A DNA stretch of 64,000 bases from Monoraphidium neglectum (taxonomy: Eukaryota; Chlorophyta; Chlorophyceae; Sphaeropleales; Selenastraceae): positions 1 through 64,000 of the forward strand of contig NW_014013612.1 of assembly GCF_000611645.1 (NCBI RefSeq), read 5' to 3'. Positions 33,869 to 46,617 of this stretch are shown one piece after another. The translations under genes were made by a program, and so were the position numbers. Each line of letters begins with the position of its first letter. Within the stretch, counting starts at the first letter, position 1. The notes under the pieces are model-generated. The model saw nothing but the letters and a program-made list of their open reading frames with translations. It was not told where the DNA came from and did no database searches.

Positions 33869-35890
33869 GGCCTGCGCGAAACCAAGAGAGCGCACGCTCG
33901 AGCTGCCGCCTGTTCACCGCTGGTGCTGGCACCGACACAAATACATTTCCTGCATGTGTCACCCGCAACTTTCTAATTTTACGGGCTCGCTCGCGCCGAA
34001 AAACGCCGTTGCCTCACCGGCTCTGCCTGGAGAAATGCCCGGAGAACCGCCATCAACTCCTTGCCATTTGGAAGTAAACCCTACGTTGATGTCAAATAAA
34101 ACATGTCAGCGGAGGTCCCGCTGTGTGCTGAAGCGCTGCTGCAAAAACTACTTACCTCAAGCACTGCTGCTATAGGCCCCATTCCTGTGTTCAAAGAAGT
34201 CCAAGGGGGTTGTTGCACCCTTTTTACACGTTTTAGAGCGTGCTGGACCAGGGCCGTGCCGATCCACCAAGCTGCTCAGTACGCAACGGTCTGTGCGGGG
34301 CGCGGACTGATATTGAAATCGATTTCGAAATGATCATAAGCAGATTGGTCTTGCGCCGCGCCCTTCCTCAAGCGTTGCGGCGGTGCCGTGCATTCGTTGC
34401 ACTTGTGCACCTGCGCAGCAGCCGCGCTGCTGGCCGTGTCGAAGCCGCGCGCTAACGAGGCTCTTGACACTCTTTCCTCTGATAAGACGCGTACATATAC
34501 ATGAAAAGCTCTGCCCCACACCTTGATACGATGTCTGAACTGCCTGTTTAATGGTATTGAATGGTGGTCTTTGCTGTAGCAGTGTCACCAGCTCGAGCTG
34601 TGGTTGTCTTCGGGTGTGCTGCCGCTCTGCGCACGTGTGACCTCGCCCAGACGTAGTTGGTGATGGCTGTCCGCTTTTCCAACACGTCGCTCACGCAATG
34701 ATGTGCCGGGCGGCGGGCGGTGCTATGCACCAGGCGCCGCTTGCAGGCAATGCGCTTGCAGGGCCCCTTCACAGCGCAACTGCGTGGTACAAGCTTGATA
34801 AACCTGTCTGTAAAGAGACATCAGGGAGTTCCAAGCTTGGTGTTCATCCAGTTGTGAGCGTTGTACCGGGGGGGGGGGGAGAGCCCGGAAAGTTACTGGC
34901 GCAGCCAATCAGGAAACGCCCAAAACCCTGGCATGCTTTGGACGTTGAGAGATATTTGTATGCAGAGTTAATCATGGATCATCTTAGCCTGAGGCTGTGA
35001 CCTCATGCAAGAGCAGCCCATGTATGCCAGCCAGCCAAGTCTTGGAGGCGGCTGACTCACTTGTGCTGGAAGTTGAAATACATTGGGTGAATACATCTGG
35101 TGTCCTTATGCAATAGGTTGAAAGGGGGCGCAGAAGGTTGCGCGGCATTGAACAATTGTTTCATCGGGTACCATATGTATCGGCCTTGTCTATCAACTCA
35201 TACCAAGAATCCGTGCTATGCATGATGCATGCCTGCGGAACTTGCATGTGCGCTGCCAGATGTCCAGCGCGTGTCACCGCCAGGACGGGCGCAGGTTGCA
35301 TGTCAGCAGCGAAAAGGCCACAGGCGCAGGCGCGTGCCGCTTGGCACAAGCCCGCCATCCTGACACCTTGCGGCCAGATAACAGCACACTCCCGGCCTGC
35401 CCGCATGTCAGCTGGCGGCACGCACCCTGCTACATGTGCTGGCGTGCCCATACACGATTTTCGGCGAGCCTGTGAGTAAAGTCGCAGGACGCATCCCTCG
35501 ATGCGTTGCGTCGTGGTGAGCTTTGTTCAGGTAATCACCTGGACCCATCTTGTCAACCCATCAATGCAATGGTCAACCAGTAACACGACTGTGCCTGGGC
35601 GGCGAAGGAGGATGTTTTACAGAAATAGCCGATTTTCTAGTGTGACATACAGAAGTTGTGACCTAGCCTCGTTTTGGTGGGGTAATCCTCCATGCCATTT
35701 TTTCGGCTGTGTACGCTTGGTTCATGGTCCTTCTGCCGGGACCTTCATGATTGTTTAATCACTTGTTGGTTTCAACTGCAACACCGTTGATACTTTAGAT
35801 ACGCCGAGTCGCGCACTTGTCAAGCAAGGTGCCCACCAGCCTGCGCCGCGGCGGTGCTAGACACGGAGCGCGCGAAGCAATCATATAACT
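33869..35890. other. Divergent intergenic region, KCS / P450
   Basis: About 2 kb between two divergent starts, more AT-rich than flanking genes; promoters for both are expected here. A run of 10 G occurs at about 34869-34878. No coding exon is supported. Confidence 0.5.
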
Positions 35891-38388
35891 ATGACGCCAG
35901 AAGAACGAGAGCGCGTTGTGGTGTTTGGGGTGCTTGCCGCGTTCGGCGCACTTGCCCACGTGCTACACGGCGTCCCGGTGATCAAGTGCGTCCTCTTATG
36001 TGTCCTGGTGAGCCCCGCAAAGCAGCACAATTGCTGTGACATACATGGAGGCAACAGGAACATGTCGGCGCTTTCGGCGCAGCGCTGACATGGGGCGTGT
36101 GCCGTCGCACTAGCTGGTCCCGGACGGCTCTGCTCATCTTGGAATGGCCAGCCACACACAGCCCCATTTTGGGCCCACAGCCGCCTCACAGCAGTCGCGC
36201 AAAGAAGCCACTAGCATGTGTGGTGATGGAGCATTCCATGCTCCGCCTCTCGGCATCCGCCTCAGCTGCTCTCCGCCAGCTCCGCCCCCGCCTCCTCACA
36301 CTTTGCGCGGTTGTCACCAGTGCAAGCGCTTCGCGCCGCCGCCGCCACCGCCGCCCCCGCGCAGGCGCTGCTGGTGGTGCTGTTCACCAACCCCTACGCG
36401 CGCTGGCGCTACCGTCACATCCCCGGCCCCGCGTACCGCCCGCTGGTCGGCAACCTGCCGGATATCATCGCGGAGGGCAGCCACGCCCTGTTTGAGAGGT
36501 GCCGCGCGCAGTACGGCCCCGTCTTCAAGGTCTGGTTTGGCGCGCGGCCCTGGGTGGTGGTCGCCGACGCGGACATGGGGCGGCGCGCCAACTACCGCCT
36601 GCTCAACCGGCCGTTTGGGTTCACCAACCCCCTCGCCAGAGGTGGGCTAAGGCGCGGGCGCGATGGCCCCCTGCCGCCACTGCTTTTTGCTAGGCGAGGT
36701 GGTGTGCGACGCTGTGCTGCTGCCAGGCGGCACGCCAGCAGCTGCAGCGCGTGGCTTGTGGCGCACCGCTCATACTTTCTGAGCCGAATTGCGTTGTCGC
36801 ACGCCACCAGGCTCCAGCCGATGGCAGCGGCGACGCCCGCTGCTTTGCCGCCTGCCACTGCGCCCGGCGGCTCACCGGCACAGAGCTCACCCCAACAAAT
36901 CCCTCCCCCCTCCCTATCCTCCCCCATCCCGCCGGACCCCTCCTCCCCCCCCCCTCACACCTCCACCAGGGGAGGTGCTGCGGTCAGTGATGGAGGGCCT
37001 GTTCCTCAGCCGCGACGGGATGTGGTCCATGCTGCGCAAGGTGTGGCAGCCCACCTTCCACTCGGAGTCCCTCCACGGCTACGCCCCAGTCATGGCGTCT
37101 GAGACGCGCCGCCTGGTGGCCCGACTGCGCGGGCTGGCCGCGGCGCAGGAGGGCGACGCGGCAGGGAGCGGCGCGCCCGCCATCAACATCTGGAGGGAGG
37201 TCGGGCGCATGACAATGTCTGTCGTGGGGTCGACCGCGTACGGCGTTGACTTTGACCTGCTGGCCCAGGAGGAGGGGCAGGGGGGCTCGGTGGGGCAGGA
37301 GGCGGCCCAGCCTGGGCAGGGGGACGGCGCCCCTGCACGCATGCGCAGCAGGTCCGGCGGAGCTGCGCTGGTCCAGGCCGCGGCGGACATGTTTGAGTGC
37401 AGCGAGATTGGCAACGCGACGCGGTACCTGGTGGCGGCGCACCTGATGCCGGTGCTGGTACCGGTGCTGCAGCTGCTGGTGGCGGTGTTCCCTGATGCGC
37501 GCTACAAGCGCCTTGTCCACGTGAGGGCAGGGGGGGGGGAGGACACAACCGGCGAAAACAACCATAAAAAATTGTCGCACGCGTGTTTGTTGTTGCAAAA
37601 TTGTCGTCGCAAAAGACCTGGGATCGGGATATTTGCACCAGCCGGTTGGCAGTTTTGACGTCCTGGCGTGCTGCACCCAGCTCCTGCCTTCACGCATGCC
37701 GCCCTCCAACAGGCCCGCAAGACCCTGAAGAGCACCAGCCTGTCATTGATCAGCGACACACGCGCCCACCAGGCGCGCCAGCAGCAGCAGCAGCAGCAGC
37801 AGCACGCCGCGCAGAGTGGCGCCGCCAGCCCCGTCGTCCCCTCCTCACCGCAGGCCGGGCCCTCGGCCTCCGCCGCCCACCGCCCCGTGGGCGTGTCGCC
37901 CGGCAGCTTCCTGGGGCTGCTGCTGGCGGCGCGCGACCAGGAGGGCCACGCCCTCAGCGACAGGCAGATGGCGGCGCAGGCCAACGTGTTCACGCTCGCA
38001 GGATACGAGGTGGGCCGGGCGCGCTGCTGCTTCATATTGTGTTGCGCCGCCCACCACGCTGCAGCAGGGGTGCTTGGGAAATGCTGCCGTTCCTGGCGCG
38101 GGCGGGGGCACACCACCACTGGTCAATCCTCTCAGGCAGCGTCCGGCATCCCTTCAAACTTATCTCAAGCCCATGCATCCTCGGCACCCCTGCACATCCC
38201 CTCCAGACCACGGCCAACACGCTGTCGTACGCCATCTACTGCCTGGCAGCCCACCCCGAGGCCCAGGCCAGGGTGCTGGCTGAGCTGGACGCCCTGGGGG
38301 GGCCCGCGGGGCGCGAGGTCACCGTGGACGACCTGGACCACGTGAGAGGGGGACAGAGATGGCGGCTCAGGGGCGTGTTTTTTTGTTT

Positions 38389-38450
<62 letters not shown>

Positions 38451-39807
38451 CCGCGCCTGCGCAAGCATGCGCGTGTGCGTGTGCGTTTGGAGGAGTAACG
38501 GGTTGAATGTTTCGAAACGGCTGAGGGCGCTGAGCCTAAACCTCGCTGCTGGGACTTGTCATTAGCTGCAGGGCTGCCGCCGGGCGTCAGCAGCGTTGCA
38601 GGGGCTTTCGTCGCTCAACGATGCAGCGACTCTGGCAGACGGCACCCTGGCAGGCGCGCCCCTTACTTACATCCCAAACCCTGTTGGACGCAGCTGCCCT
38701 ACACCGCCGCCGTGGTGGACGAGGCGCTGCGCCTCTACCCCCCCGGCGCCTCCACCATGCGCGAGGCGCGCGGCGCCATTGAGCTGGGGGGCTATGCCAT
38801 CCCTGACGGCGCCACGGTGGTGGTGGCCACCTACTCCATCCAGCGGGACCCCGCATACTGGCCCAAGGCGGACGCCTTCCTGCCAGAGCGCTGGATCAAG
38901 GTGCGCGCGCGTGCGCGTCTGGATGTGGGGGTGTGTGCGTGCGTGTGTGACCACCGTACACATGTGTCGTCTGGGGCTGTGCCGGGCATCCAGCAGGCGT
39001 GCTTGTCAAACGTGATTTATTGCCGCGTGCTGGCCTCGTGCCATTCTCGGCAAGAGCATGCTGCCGGCCATTTCCACACACACCCTCCGACACCCCCTCC
39101 CTTTCCTCACACCCCCCTTTCACCCTCTCACACAACACAAGGGCCACGAGGACCTGGCGGCTACCAACCCCAACGCGTACCTGCCCTTCGGTGAGGCGCC
39201 CCAAAGCAGCTGCCTTCTAGAGTCAGCAGGTCTCCCCTGGGAAGGCATTATTACAGTCAAAGCCCACCGAACGACCATGCAGCTTGTCGCACACACCCCT
39301 GATGATTTGCCGTCTAGGCATTATTGCCAGGGCTGACGCTGCTCCTCTGCACAACACACCGGCGCAAACCCTCCCTCCCAGGCTCGGGCGCGCGTATGTG
39401 CATCGGGTACCGTTTCGCCCTGCAGGTGATCCCGCCATCATTGCCTGTGCTGCCCATGGCTCACCCCAGGCCTCCGTGTGTGGCACCGCTCGCGCTCACG
39501 CGTTTCAATCAGCCAAATCAGCCAAGCACTGCCCCACCCGTGAGGATCGTCATGCGGTCGCAGCTGCGGCATTTTTGCATCATGTAATCACGCGCGATCC
39601 CTGTCGGCAACAGCCCTGCCTTGCAACGATTCGGCCCCCTCATCCCTGCAGGAGGCGCGCCTCACGCTGGCCCAGCTGTACCGCAACTTCACCTTTGAGC
39701 TGGCGCCCGGACAGGTGCCCCTGCGCGTGCGCACGGGCATCACCATGTCGCCCGCGGAGGGCGTCTTTGTGCGCGTGGTGCCGCGCAGCGCCGCGCCATC
39801 GGCTTGA
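35891..39807 (+). CDS. Cytochrome P450 (CYP711/CYP3-clan-like)
   Basis: Haem-thiolate monooxygenase anchored in the ER by an N-terminal helix; substrate unknown. Nine phase-consistent exons: 35891-36007, 36365-36641, 36970-37520, 37713-38009, 38207-38341, 38694-38900, 39142-39190, 39382-39425 and 39652-39807; about 610 aa. Motifs in order: hydrophobic anchor, then the proline hinge IPGPAYRPLVGNLPDI; C-helix region WSMLRKVWQPTFH; I-helix LAGYETTANTLSYA; K-helix DEALRLYPP (ExxR); PERW; haem loop PFGSGARMCIGYRFAL, with the Cys built across an exon junction and spacing matching FxxGxRxCxG; then EARLTLAQLYRNFTFEL. The last segment and the 'VGNLPDI...YGPVFK' start recall CYP711 (MAX1) and related CYP3-clan enzymes; that subfamily is a guess. 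A Gln/Ser/Ala-rich insert (with 7 Gln from a CAG run, about 37781-37803) lengthens the F-G/I region. Confidence 0.92.
38390..38450 (+). repeat. (GT)n microsatellite near a P450 donor
   Basis: About 27 GT units begin some 50 bases after the donor of the 38342-38693 intron. Confidence 0.9.
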
Positions 39808-41124
39808 GAGGTGGGCCGCTTTGTGGTGAGGCGGCTGCGCCCCGCTGCAATGCGTTGATGGTAGACCTGGCGCACCCAGGGCATCAGTGGCTCATGGATT
39901 GGCTGCCAAGAAGCAGAGACGTGTTCACTTTCGGCCGATCACAATCCCAGCTTTGTCGTCTTGCTTTGCAAGGCGCCTTGCGGGCTCATTTCGTTCGAGT
40001 CTGCCGGAGGGGGGGTGAGGTATTGACGCCACATTGCGGAACAGTGCTGGTGGAACTGTGCTGGTGAGGGAGGGCGGATTACGCAAATGATGGCAGCACT
40101 GACGATTGTCGGCGCTGCTGGAACGCAAGGGAGTTTGCTGCATCGGCACAGCACTCCTGCGTTGCTGATTGTTGAGGCGCAATGCCACTGGTGTTGCACA
40201 TAGTGTGTGTTTGTGTGAGGGCAAGCCGTCGGCCGTGGTTAGTTTGTTTACTGCTGGAGCCCCTCACCCCACGGCCACTGTGTTCCTGGTGATGACGCGT
40301 TCTCAGGGACGCTCCTGCAGTGGTCTTCAAGTCATTATCAAATTTTTGTGCAAAGCGGCACCCGGGCAAAGCACTGCTCTGTGCCACACCATCCCTCGTC
40401 ACGGCACCCCACCATCCCATGGGGTGTGGCTTGTGTAGCCCTCCCATCCATCACCTTACAATCTGTCAACCCCTCTGGCAGACAGCCCAGCCAGAGTGTT
40501 TCAATGAGACTTGCGTTCTTATCATCACCACCCCACCCCACACAAGCCCAGCGCCACAACCAGGGCTGACCAGGGCGTGTGCTGTGCAATGCTTCTGTAT
40601 AGCTGTATGTTGCTGTTTGGGTGTCTGGCTGTAAAACAACAACATTCCTGTCACAAGGGCGTGCCACTTTGGCGCGTTACAGTTTTGTCCGCGCGCACAT
40701 GCATCACAGGCCTCTGCCCAACCCCTCAGGATCACAGTGCAGCGCTGCAGCACAGGCAAGATCAACCCAGAAAGACCCAGAGCAAAGCCCAGTCCTAGGC
40801 ACACCGGCAGTAAAGGCGCCAATAGAGGTTTCTCCTTGTCAAGGACACCACACCCGTCAAACTAGTCTACTTGAGCAAGGTGCCAGCTGCCAAGACCGTT
40901 AGCAGGGCCGTGAGTCATCCTGAAAAGCTGCGGGATGAGTCTGTGTGCAAGGCAGCAAATTGGACCGGCAGTGCAGCCGCCTGGCCTTGTGCCGTCAGCG
41001 AGACGTGGCCGCTCAGCACGGCCGAGTACGTCCCGGCGCTGTCAAAGCATATCGTTTGGGCCGCTGTCTGGTGTCGTTCGTACAAGTCTTGACCAGCGGG
41101 CCGCACGCCGAGCGCATGCAGCGC
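39808..41124. other. Intergenic stretch between convergent genes
   Basis: About 1.3 kb between the P450 stop (+) and the MAP65 stop (-). TGTAA at 40630 (plus) and TTACA at 40677 (TGTAA on the minus strand) are possible poly(A) signals. No coding exon is supported. Confidence 0.5.
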
Positions 41125-42800
41125 TCAAAACTGCGGCTGCGGGATGCGAGAACCGCCCCGCCCAGCCGACGGCGGCGTCCCAGCCGCTGCGGCGTGCGCG
41201 CCCTGGTCGCCCCCGCGCGCAGAAGGCGGCGAGGCGGCCGCCGCCTGCTTGCTGCCGCCGGTCTGTGCCACAAGGCGGCGGTACATGTCCCCAATACCCT
41301 GGTCCTCGCCCCTTGCGCCAGGGCCGCCGCCCTCCTGGCTGCCGCAACCGCCGCCCCTGGCGTGGCCGCCGCCCGGCACATCCGGCGTGGGTGTGCGCAC
41401 GCCGTGCGCCGCCGCGCCGCCGTCGCTGGTCGTGGCCGCGGCGGCGGCCTCGGCGGCCACTGTGGCGGCCTCGAGGGTGGGGACGCTCTGCTGCAGCGGG
41501 GAACGGTTGAAAATGTCGGCCAGGCGGGCGCTGGCGGCGGGCCCCCTGGGTGTCGCGCCCGGCGCCGCCGCCGGCGTGCGCGTGGCGCTCGGAGGGGGCG
41601 TGCGGGCGCCGGGGGGTGGGGTGCGCGCGCCTGCCCGTGAGGGAGTGGCCTTCACGGCCAGCTGGCCGCTGCTGCGCATCACTTGGGCCTGCTCGCGCCC
41701 TGTCGCGCCCCTGGAAGTGGGATTGTGTGTGTGCGCGCGTGCGTGTGTGTGAGTCGTCTGTGTGCGCGAATTCGTGTGTGGGGGGTGCGTCTGCATGGGC
41801 CCATGCTGTGGGGCCAAGGACAGCAGAGGCCACACGAGTGCCGAGGGTGCTCAGGACGGCTGAGGAGGCAGATGTGCAGAGTTGCTGCCACCCTGGCTGG
41901 TGCAGCCCTGTCGGGACGGCATAGCCATGCAGGCTGCCCCTCCCTTTGGCCTCTGCCCTGTCCCTAGCCCACACTCTCACAGTTGTGCGCGCGTGCGCGC
42001 ACACATACACACACGCACGCAAACCCACGTGCAGGTGCACGTCCACACGCACCCGCCCACGATGGCGATGGAGTGACGCTCCTGCAGTTGCCGCGTGGAG
42101 ATGCCCTTTGGCAGCGGCGTCCGCGGAGCGCCCTGGGCCGGCGCCGACGCCGCCGACCCCAGGCGCCCTGTGGGCGTGGGCGAGGGAGCGGCGGAGGCGG
42201 GGGCGGGGGCGGGGCCGGCCTGGCGGCGTGCGGCGCTCTTGGCCACCTTCTCCTGCGCGAGGAAGTCCAGCCGCTGCTCCAGCTCCTCCAGGAGAGCCTT
42301 TCATTCGGGGAGGGGGGGAAGGGGGCGGATGATGAGCGTGACGTCCGATGCAGTGCAACGCGCGAGAGCGGGTCCACGGCTTCGCCGCATAAAGCTGCGC
42401 CGCGCGCAAGAGCCCCATGCCTGCACGCCCCTCTCTGGAGCAGGCCTCCATCGCGCATCCGACAGTCCGCCTGCCGTGGCCCCGCCCCCCCCCCCTCACG
42501 TCGTAGTCGCGGCCGTCATAGAGGAAGGGCGCGCCCTCGGTCTCGCGCCACTCCGCCAGGCCGCGCCGCACCGCCCCCGACATGGCGGGCAGCCTCTCGC
42601 GCATCTTCTGGGCCTTGATGGCGCGCTGCAGCTTCTTGTTGGCGTCGCGGCCCTGGGGCAACAAACGGGTGGGAGGGGTGAGGATCTGTGGCACGAAGGT
42701 GCAGGTGAGATGCGCCTGGGAGCCCTGCGCTCACCCGCTTTCCCGGCCGAGCCCTTGACCTGCAACGGCAGATGCGCAATACACACACGCACGCACGCAC

Positions 42801-42838
<38 letters not shown>

Positions 42839-45613
42839 TACACGCACGCACGCCCACGCCCTGGCACTCGGGCTGCACCTTGTAGCGCGCCTCGTCCGCC
42901 TCAAATGCGCACAGCCAGGCCTCCTCGCGCCGCGCCTCCTCCACCTCGTTGATGCCGCTGATGATGGCGGAGCGCTTGGCAGCCACCACCTGCGGAAATG
43001 CGGCGCAGCGCAGGCGCACCCAACGCAGATCAACTGGTTGACGGTAGCCAGCGAGAGCCACTCATGTGGCGGCGGGCCCCGCAGCACGGCAGCTGGTGCA
43101 GCGCAGTGCCTCACGCTCGCATCCGCAATATAGGTCGCCCTCCATCACGCCAGCCACAGCAACCCCACCGATAGCCCCAAGGGTCATCCCTTCAACACCC
43201 CTGCCCTGCCAGGCCAAATCCCCGGGCGCCTCACCTGCACCTCTGACAGCATGCGCACGAGCTTGGTCAGCAGGTCGGCCGCGGCCCCGGGGGAGCGGCC
43301 CTGGGGCGCGTTGAGGGCTGCGATGCAGGGCCCCAGGCCGCCTGGCGGCGCGATGTGCGTCTCGGCGCACAGGTCAATGAGTTCCCTGGCGGCAGGGGAA
43401 AGGAGGGACGCGCGAGAGCGGGTGAGTGTGGTGTTGTGTCGAGGGTTGATCCAACACATCGATCGACCCGCAGGGTGCGCAGGGTGAGTGGGTTTGGATT
43501 GGTGCCTGGGCTGTACCCAGGTGACACCACATTGCAGTGCACACGCCGTGCACAGCAGCCAGCCAGCGCACCGCCTGCCCGCACACCCAGGCGCAGCTCA
43601 AGTCCCCGCCCAGCCTCGACCCCCGCCGCCCCCACCTGGCCTTGGCGTTGACGATCTCCAGCATCTGCGCCACCTTGGCCTCCTCGCACCGCCGCACCTC
43701 GGCCATGCACTTCTCAAGGCTGCGCGTGTGCAGCCGCAGCGGGCCGCCCATCAGCCGAGACAGGGCCGCGCGCTCGTGGGCGTCGGGGCTCACGCCGCAG
43801 GCGTCCCACAGGGAGTGCAGGATCGCCATCAGCTCGGACGCGTGGGCAGAGCGCTGGGCCTGCGGGGGTGCGGCGCGGCGGCGCCACGGTCAGCAACTTC
43901 GCACGAGCCGACCTTAAGGCTGGATCTGTCTTTGGGACGTGGCGCTGAGAGCCAAGGGGCGCGGCTGCACCATCGAAATCCCTAGTCAGCCATACAGAGA
44001 AAGCGGCGACGGCCAGCAGGCCGCGCGAAGTCATTGGCACCGGCCCCACTTTGAGGTTGCCCAGGGCGTCCAGCTTCTGGTGCAGCCGCGCCATGGTCTC
44101 ATCACTCAGGTCGACCTGGCAGTGTGCAGGGCGGGCGCGAGGGGCGGTCGGGCAACAGCAGCATGCGGATCGTGCCTTCCAGCCGCACCTGCCAGGTCAG
44201 GAACGCGCAAGCGCACACGGTGCACGCCGACGGCTGCTGCTCAAAATTCCACACGCCATGCGGTGCCCTCCTGCCGGTATCAATATGATTGCTAGGAGCA
44301 GACCCGCGCCCTGACCCCCGGCCTGGCCACCTGCGATGAGCTGCCTGGGGGTGCGGCCGCGCTGCCTGCCAGCTTGTACACATCCCGCAGCACCTGGCGC
44401 GCAGTGGAGTCCCTGCAGCACGGGGCCCAGTCACGCCATGAACCAGTCAGCGCTGGCCGCTGGACGCTGCAGCCCCCGCCCACTGCCCACTCTCTGTCTG
44501 GCAGGACACGACGCAGCTGCAGCTCTACTCATGCACTAGTCAACACACGCCCCAGAGCCCGCCCCTGTTTCCACAGCGACCCACCACCTGCCTCTGGGGT
44601 GATCCTGTCGTGCCCTTTGTCCCCCTACCAGCTGACGGCGACACCCTCCCGGTTCCCTGACCAACCCTCATCTCCCCACCAGTGCGCTCCCCCCCTTCCC
44701 CCTCACCCCAGCAGGGCCAGGCTGCCGTGGACCTCCGCCAACGCCAGCTCAGCCTCCTCCCCCACCTCGCTGCACACACCCCGCAGCTGCTGCGTCATCA
44801 CGCCCAGCCGCTCCTCGCGGCGCTCCTGGTTACGAGGGGCGTACATGGCGCGGCGCGCGAGGTGTGGGCATGCAGAACGGGAATGCCCAGCGCTACGATC
44901 CCGATGTCTGCGCACTCAAATGTGGCTGACTCACACCCCTTCCCCCGTCTCAACGTGACACACATTGAGATCCTCCCGCCCTCTAGGAACCAACCACTCC
45001 ACCCTCCAGTGAACCAACCACCCCTGCACCTTCTCTGCCCGCAGCTTGTCCAGCTCCAGCCGCAGGTACTCGATGGTGGCGCGGCTAATATTGGGCCGCT
45101 CCGGGGCAGCCGGCTGTGCGCGGCCTATCTGAGCGCGCGCCTGCCGCAGAAGGGCCTGCGGTTGCAAGGGATGGGCACCGGGTGGGCAAGTGGCCGCCCA
45201 GGGGCCTCAGCCATGCGCAACCCAAAAGCCTCAGTGCAGGCGAGATCCCGCGAAACGTTGGCCTGGCGGACTGCACGACTTGCGCCTTGTCCTGGGCAGC
45301 TGGTCTCAAGGCCCCACTAGCACCTTCTGCTACATCCAGTGGCCCCCAACCCTGCGCGACGCCCATTCAAACCCTATCTTCGATTAATCCCGCACCTGCA
45401 GCTCGTCGTACTCCCCCAGCCTCTGCAGCCGGCAGTTGCGCCAGTACGCCGCCTTCTGCAGCACCTCCCCGCGCCACGCGCACAGCGTCTTGTGCACGCG
45501 CTCCTCGCCCTGGCCATTCAGAGGTTTGACGGGATGGGGCGGCCGGGGTGTGGTGCCAACATGCGGGTGCTGATGGCACCTCGATCGCTGCTAGTGGTGC
45601 AGCGGCGCCGGCA

Positions 45614-45676
<63 letters not shown>

Positions 45677-45708
45677 GCAGCATCGGCAGCAGCAGCAGCA
45701 GCGGCGGC

Positions 45709-45739
<31 letters not shown>

Positions 45740-46617
45740 CCAGCTGCGCCACTGCCCCGTCGGGTTTGTCACAGAACAACAGATGGCACCCGACACCCCC
45801 AACCCCGGTCATTTCCCGCCCCGCAAGCCCCAGACCCAGGTGCGCGCCCCACCTTGAGCTGGTCGAGCTCCGCCTGCGCGCCCCGCCGCATGACGTCATC
45901 CCCCAGCTCTTCCTTGATGCCCGCAATCTCCCGCAGCGCCTCCTCAACCTCCCCCCTCAGCCGCTGCTGCTTCGCCTCCGCGGCGGCGACGGCCTCCTCC
46001 CAGACCAAGTGGGCGCGCGATATGATGTCCTCGAGCACGGCCACCTGCTGGGCTTGGGGCAGCTCGATATCCTGTTGGGGCCGGGGAAGGAGCAAGTGCA
46101 GGTGAGCAAGGATTGGACGCGTGGACCACCTGCCCGTCTCCGCACATGCGCAACTGTGCAGCAGTGAGAGGGCAGACCGGACAAGCAGACGTGTCTCGAC
46201 AACACTGATTGGTGCACAGCGTAATGACGCCGCTGCGCGCCTCCTCGTCGGGTTGGCAGTGGGGCGAGCGCATGGGGCCAACGCTTGGACGGCAGCAGGG
46301 ACAGGCCACGTCCCGTTGAGTAAGCCCACCTGCCAGACCTCTTGCAGCCGCACCAGGCTGCTGCGGCTGCTCTGGGCGTAAGCCTGCGCAGCGGAACAGG
46401 GAGGGGTGTTTGACTGCGCAGTGCGGGTGGTGATCATGCGCAGCTGTTCCCAGGCCCCGATCCGCGCACAGCTGCTGCTGGCTATTTCTAGCGCGTTGTA
46501 GTACCAGAGCACGGCTGTGCAGGCCTCCAGCGGCTCGCTGCACCGCACCTCTGCAGCAGCGCGAACCAGGTTGATGTGCGGGGTCGCCAACGGCGACGGC
46601 GGGGGCTGCTGCAGCAT
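41125..46617 (-). CDS. Microtubule-bundling protein, MAP65/PRC1/ASE1 family
   Basis: Antiparallel microtubule cross-linker of the spindle midzone or phragmoplast. Leftward exons: 46617-46330, 46071-45853, 45509-45396, 45155-45030, 44825-44707, 44412-44331, 44115-44050, 43859-43636, 43385-43235, 42989-42879, 42652-42500, 42297-42053 and 41710-41125; phases all agree; up to 827 aa. Family marks: SSLVRLQEVWQDIELPQAQQ (the LLxxLQxIW start); long predicted coiled coil (AVLEDIISRAHLVWEEAV onward, HKTLCAWRGEVLQKAAYW); and the spectrin-like microtubule-binding domain AIISGINEVEEARREEAWL, KKLQRAIKAQKMRERLPAM, GAPFLYDGRDYDALLEELE. The C-terminal about 250 residues are Pro/Ala/Gly/Thr-rich with many TP and SP sites (TPPPGARTPPP), as expected for a CDK-regulated tail. 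The segment 46551-46395 may be an extra intron (GTGCGG donor after RAAAE, pyrimidine-rich GCGCAG acceptor before AYAQ); removing it keeps frame. Confidence 0.9.
41711..42052 (-). repeat. MAP65 last intron with complementary GT and CA ends
   Basis: In transcript sense the intron opens with a GT-rich stretch (42052 down to about 41985) and closes with a CA-rich stretch (about 41775 to 41711) that ends at the acceptor. The two can base-pair over long distances. Confidence 0.75.
42780..42878 (-). repeat. (GT)n at a MAP65 donor
   Basis: Plus-strand (CA)n with about 17 consecutive units; in the transcript it is (GT)n starting within 30 bases of the donor at 42878. Confidence 0.85.
45611..45740. 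repeat. Interrupted (CAG)n/(CTG)n tract in a MAP65 intron
   Basis: About 130 bases of CAG triplets with AAG, CAT and CGG interruptions, located in the 45510-45852 intron. The transcript carries CUG repeats. In the plus orientation it opens a poly-Gln/poly-Ala frame that is not a gene. Confidence 0.9.

Noticed and set aside
41042..42694. 550-codon minus-strand ORF as one exon
   Set aside because: It contains real MAP65 exons but also intron sequence (GT/CA tracts, IHTH-like repeats); splice sites and phases support three separate exons.
45518..46105. Plus-strand poly-Gln/poly-Ala ORFs and minus-strand poly-Leu/poly-Cys ORFs at the CAG tract
   Set aside because: Pure triplet-repeat translations inside a MAP65 intron.
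46395..46551. Treating this MAP65 segment firmly as coding or intron
   Set aside because: Both readings keep frame; left open in the feature note.
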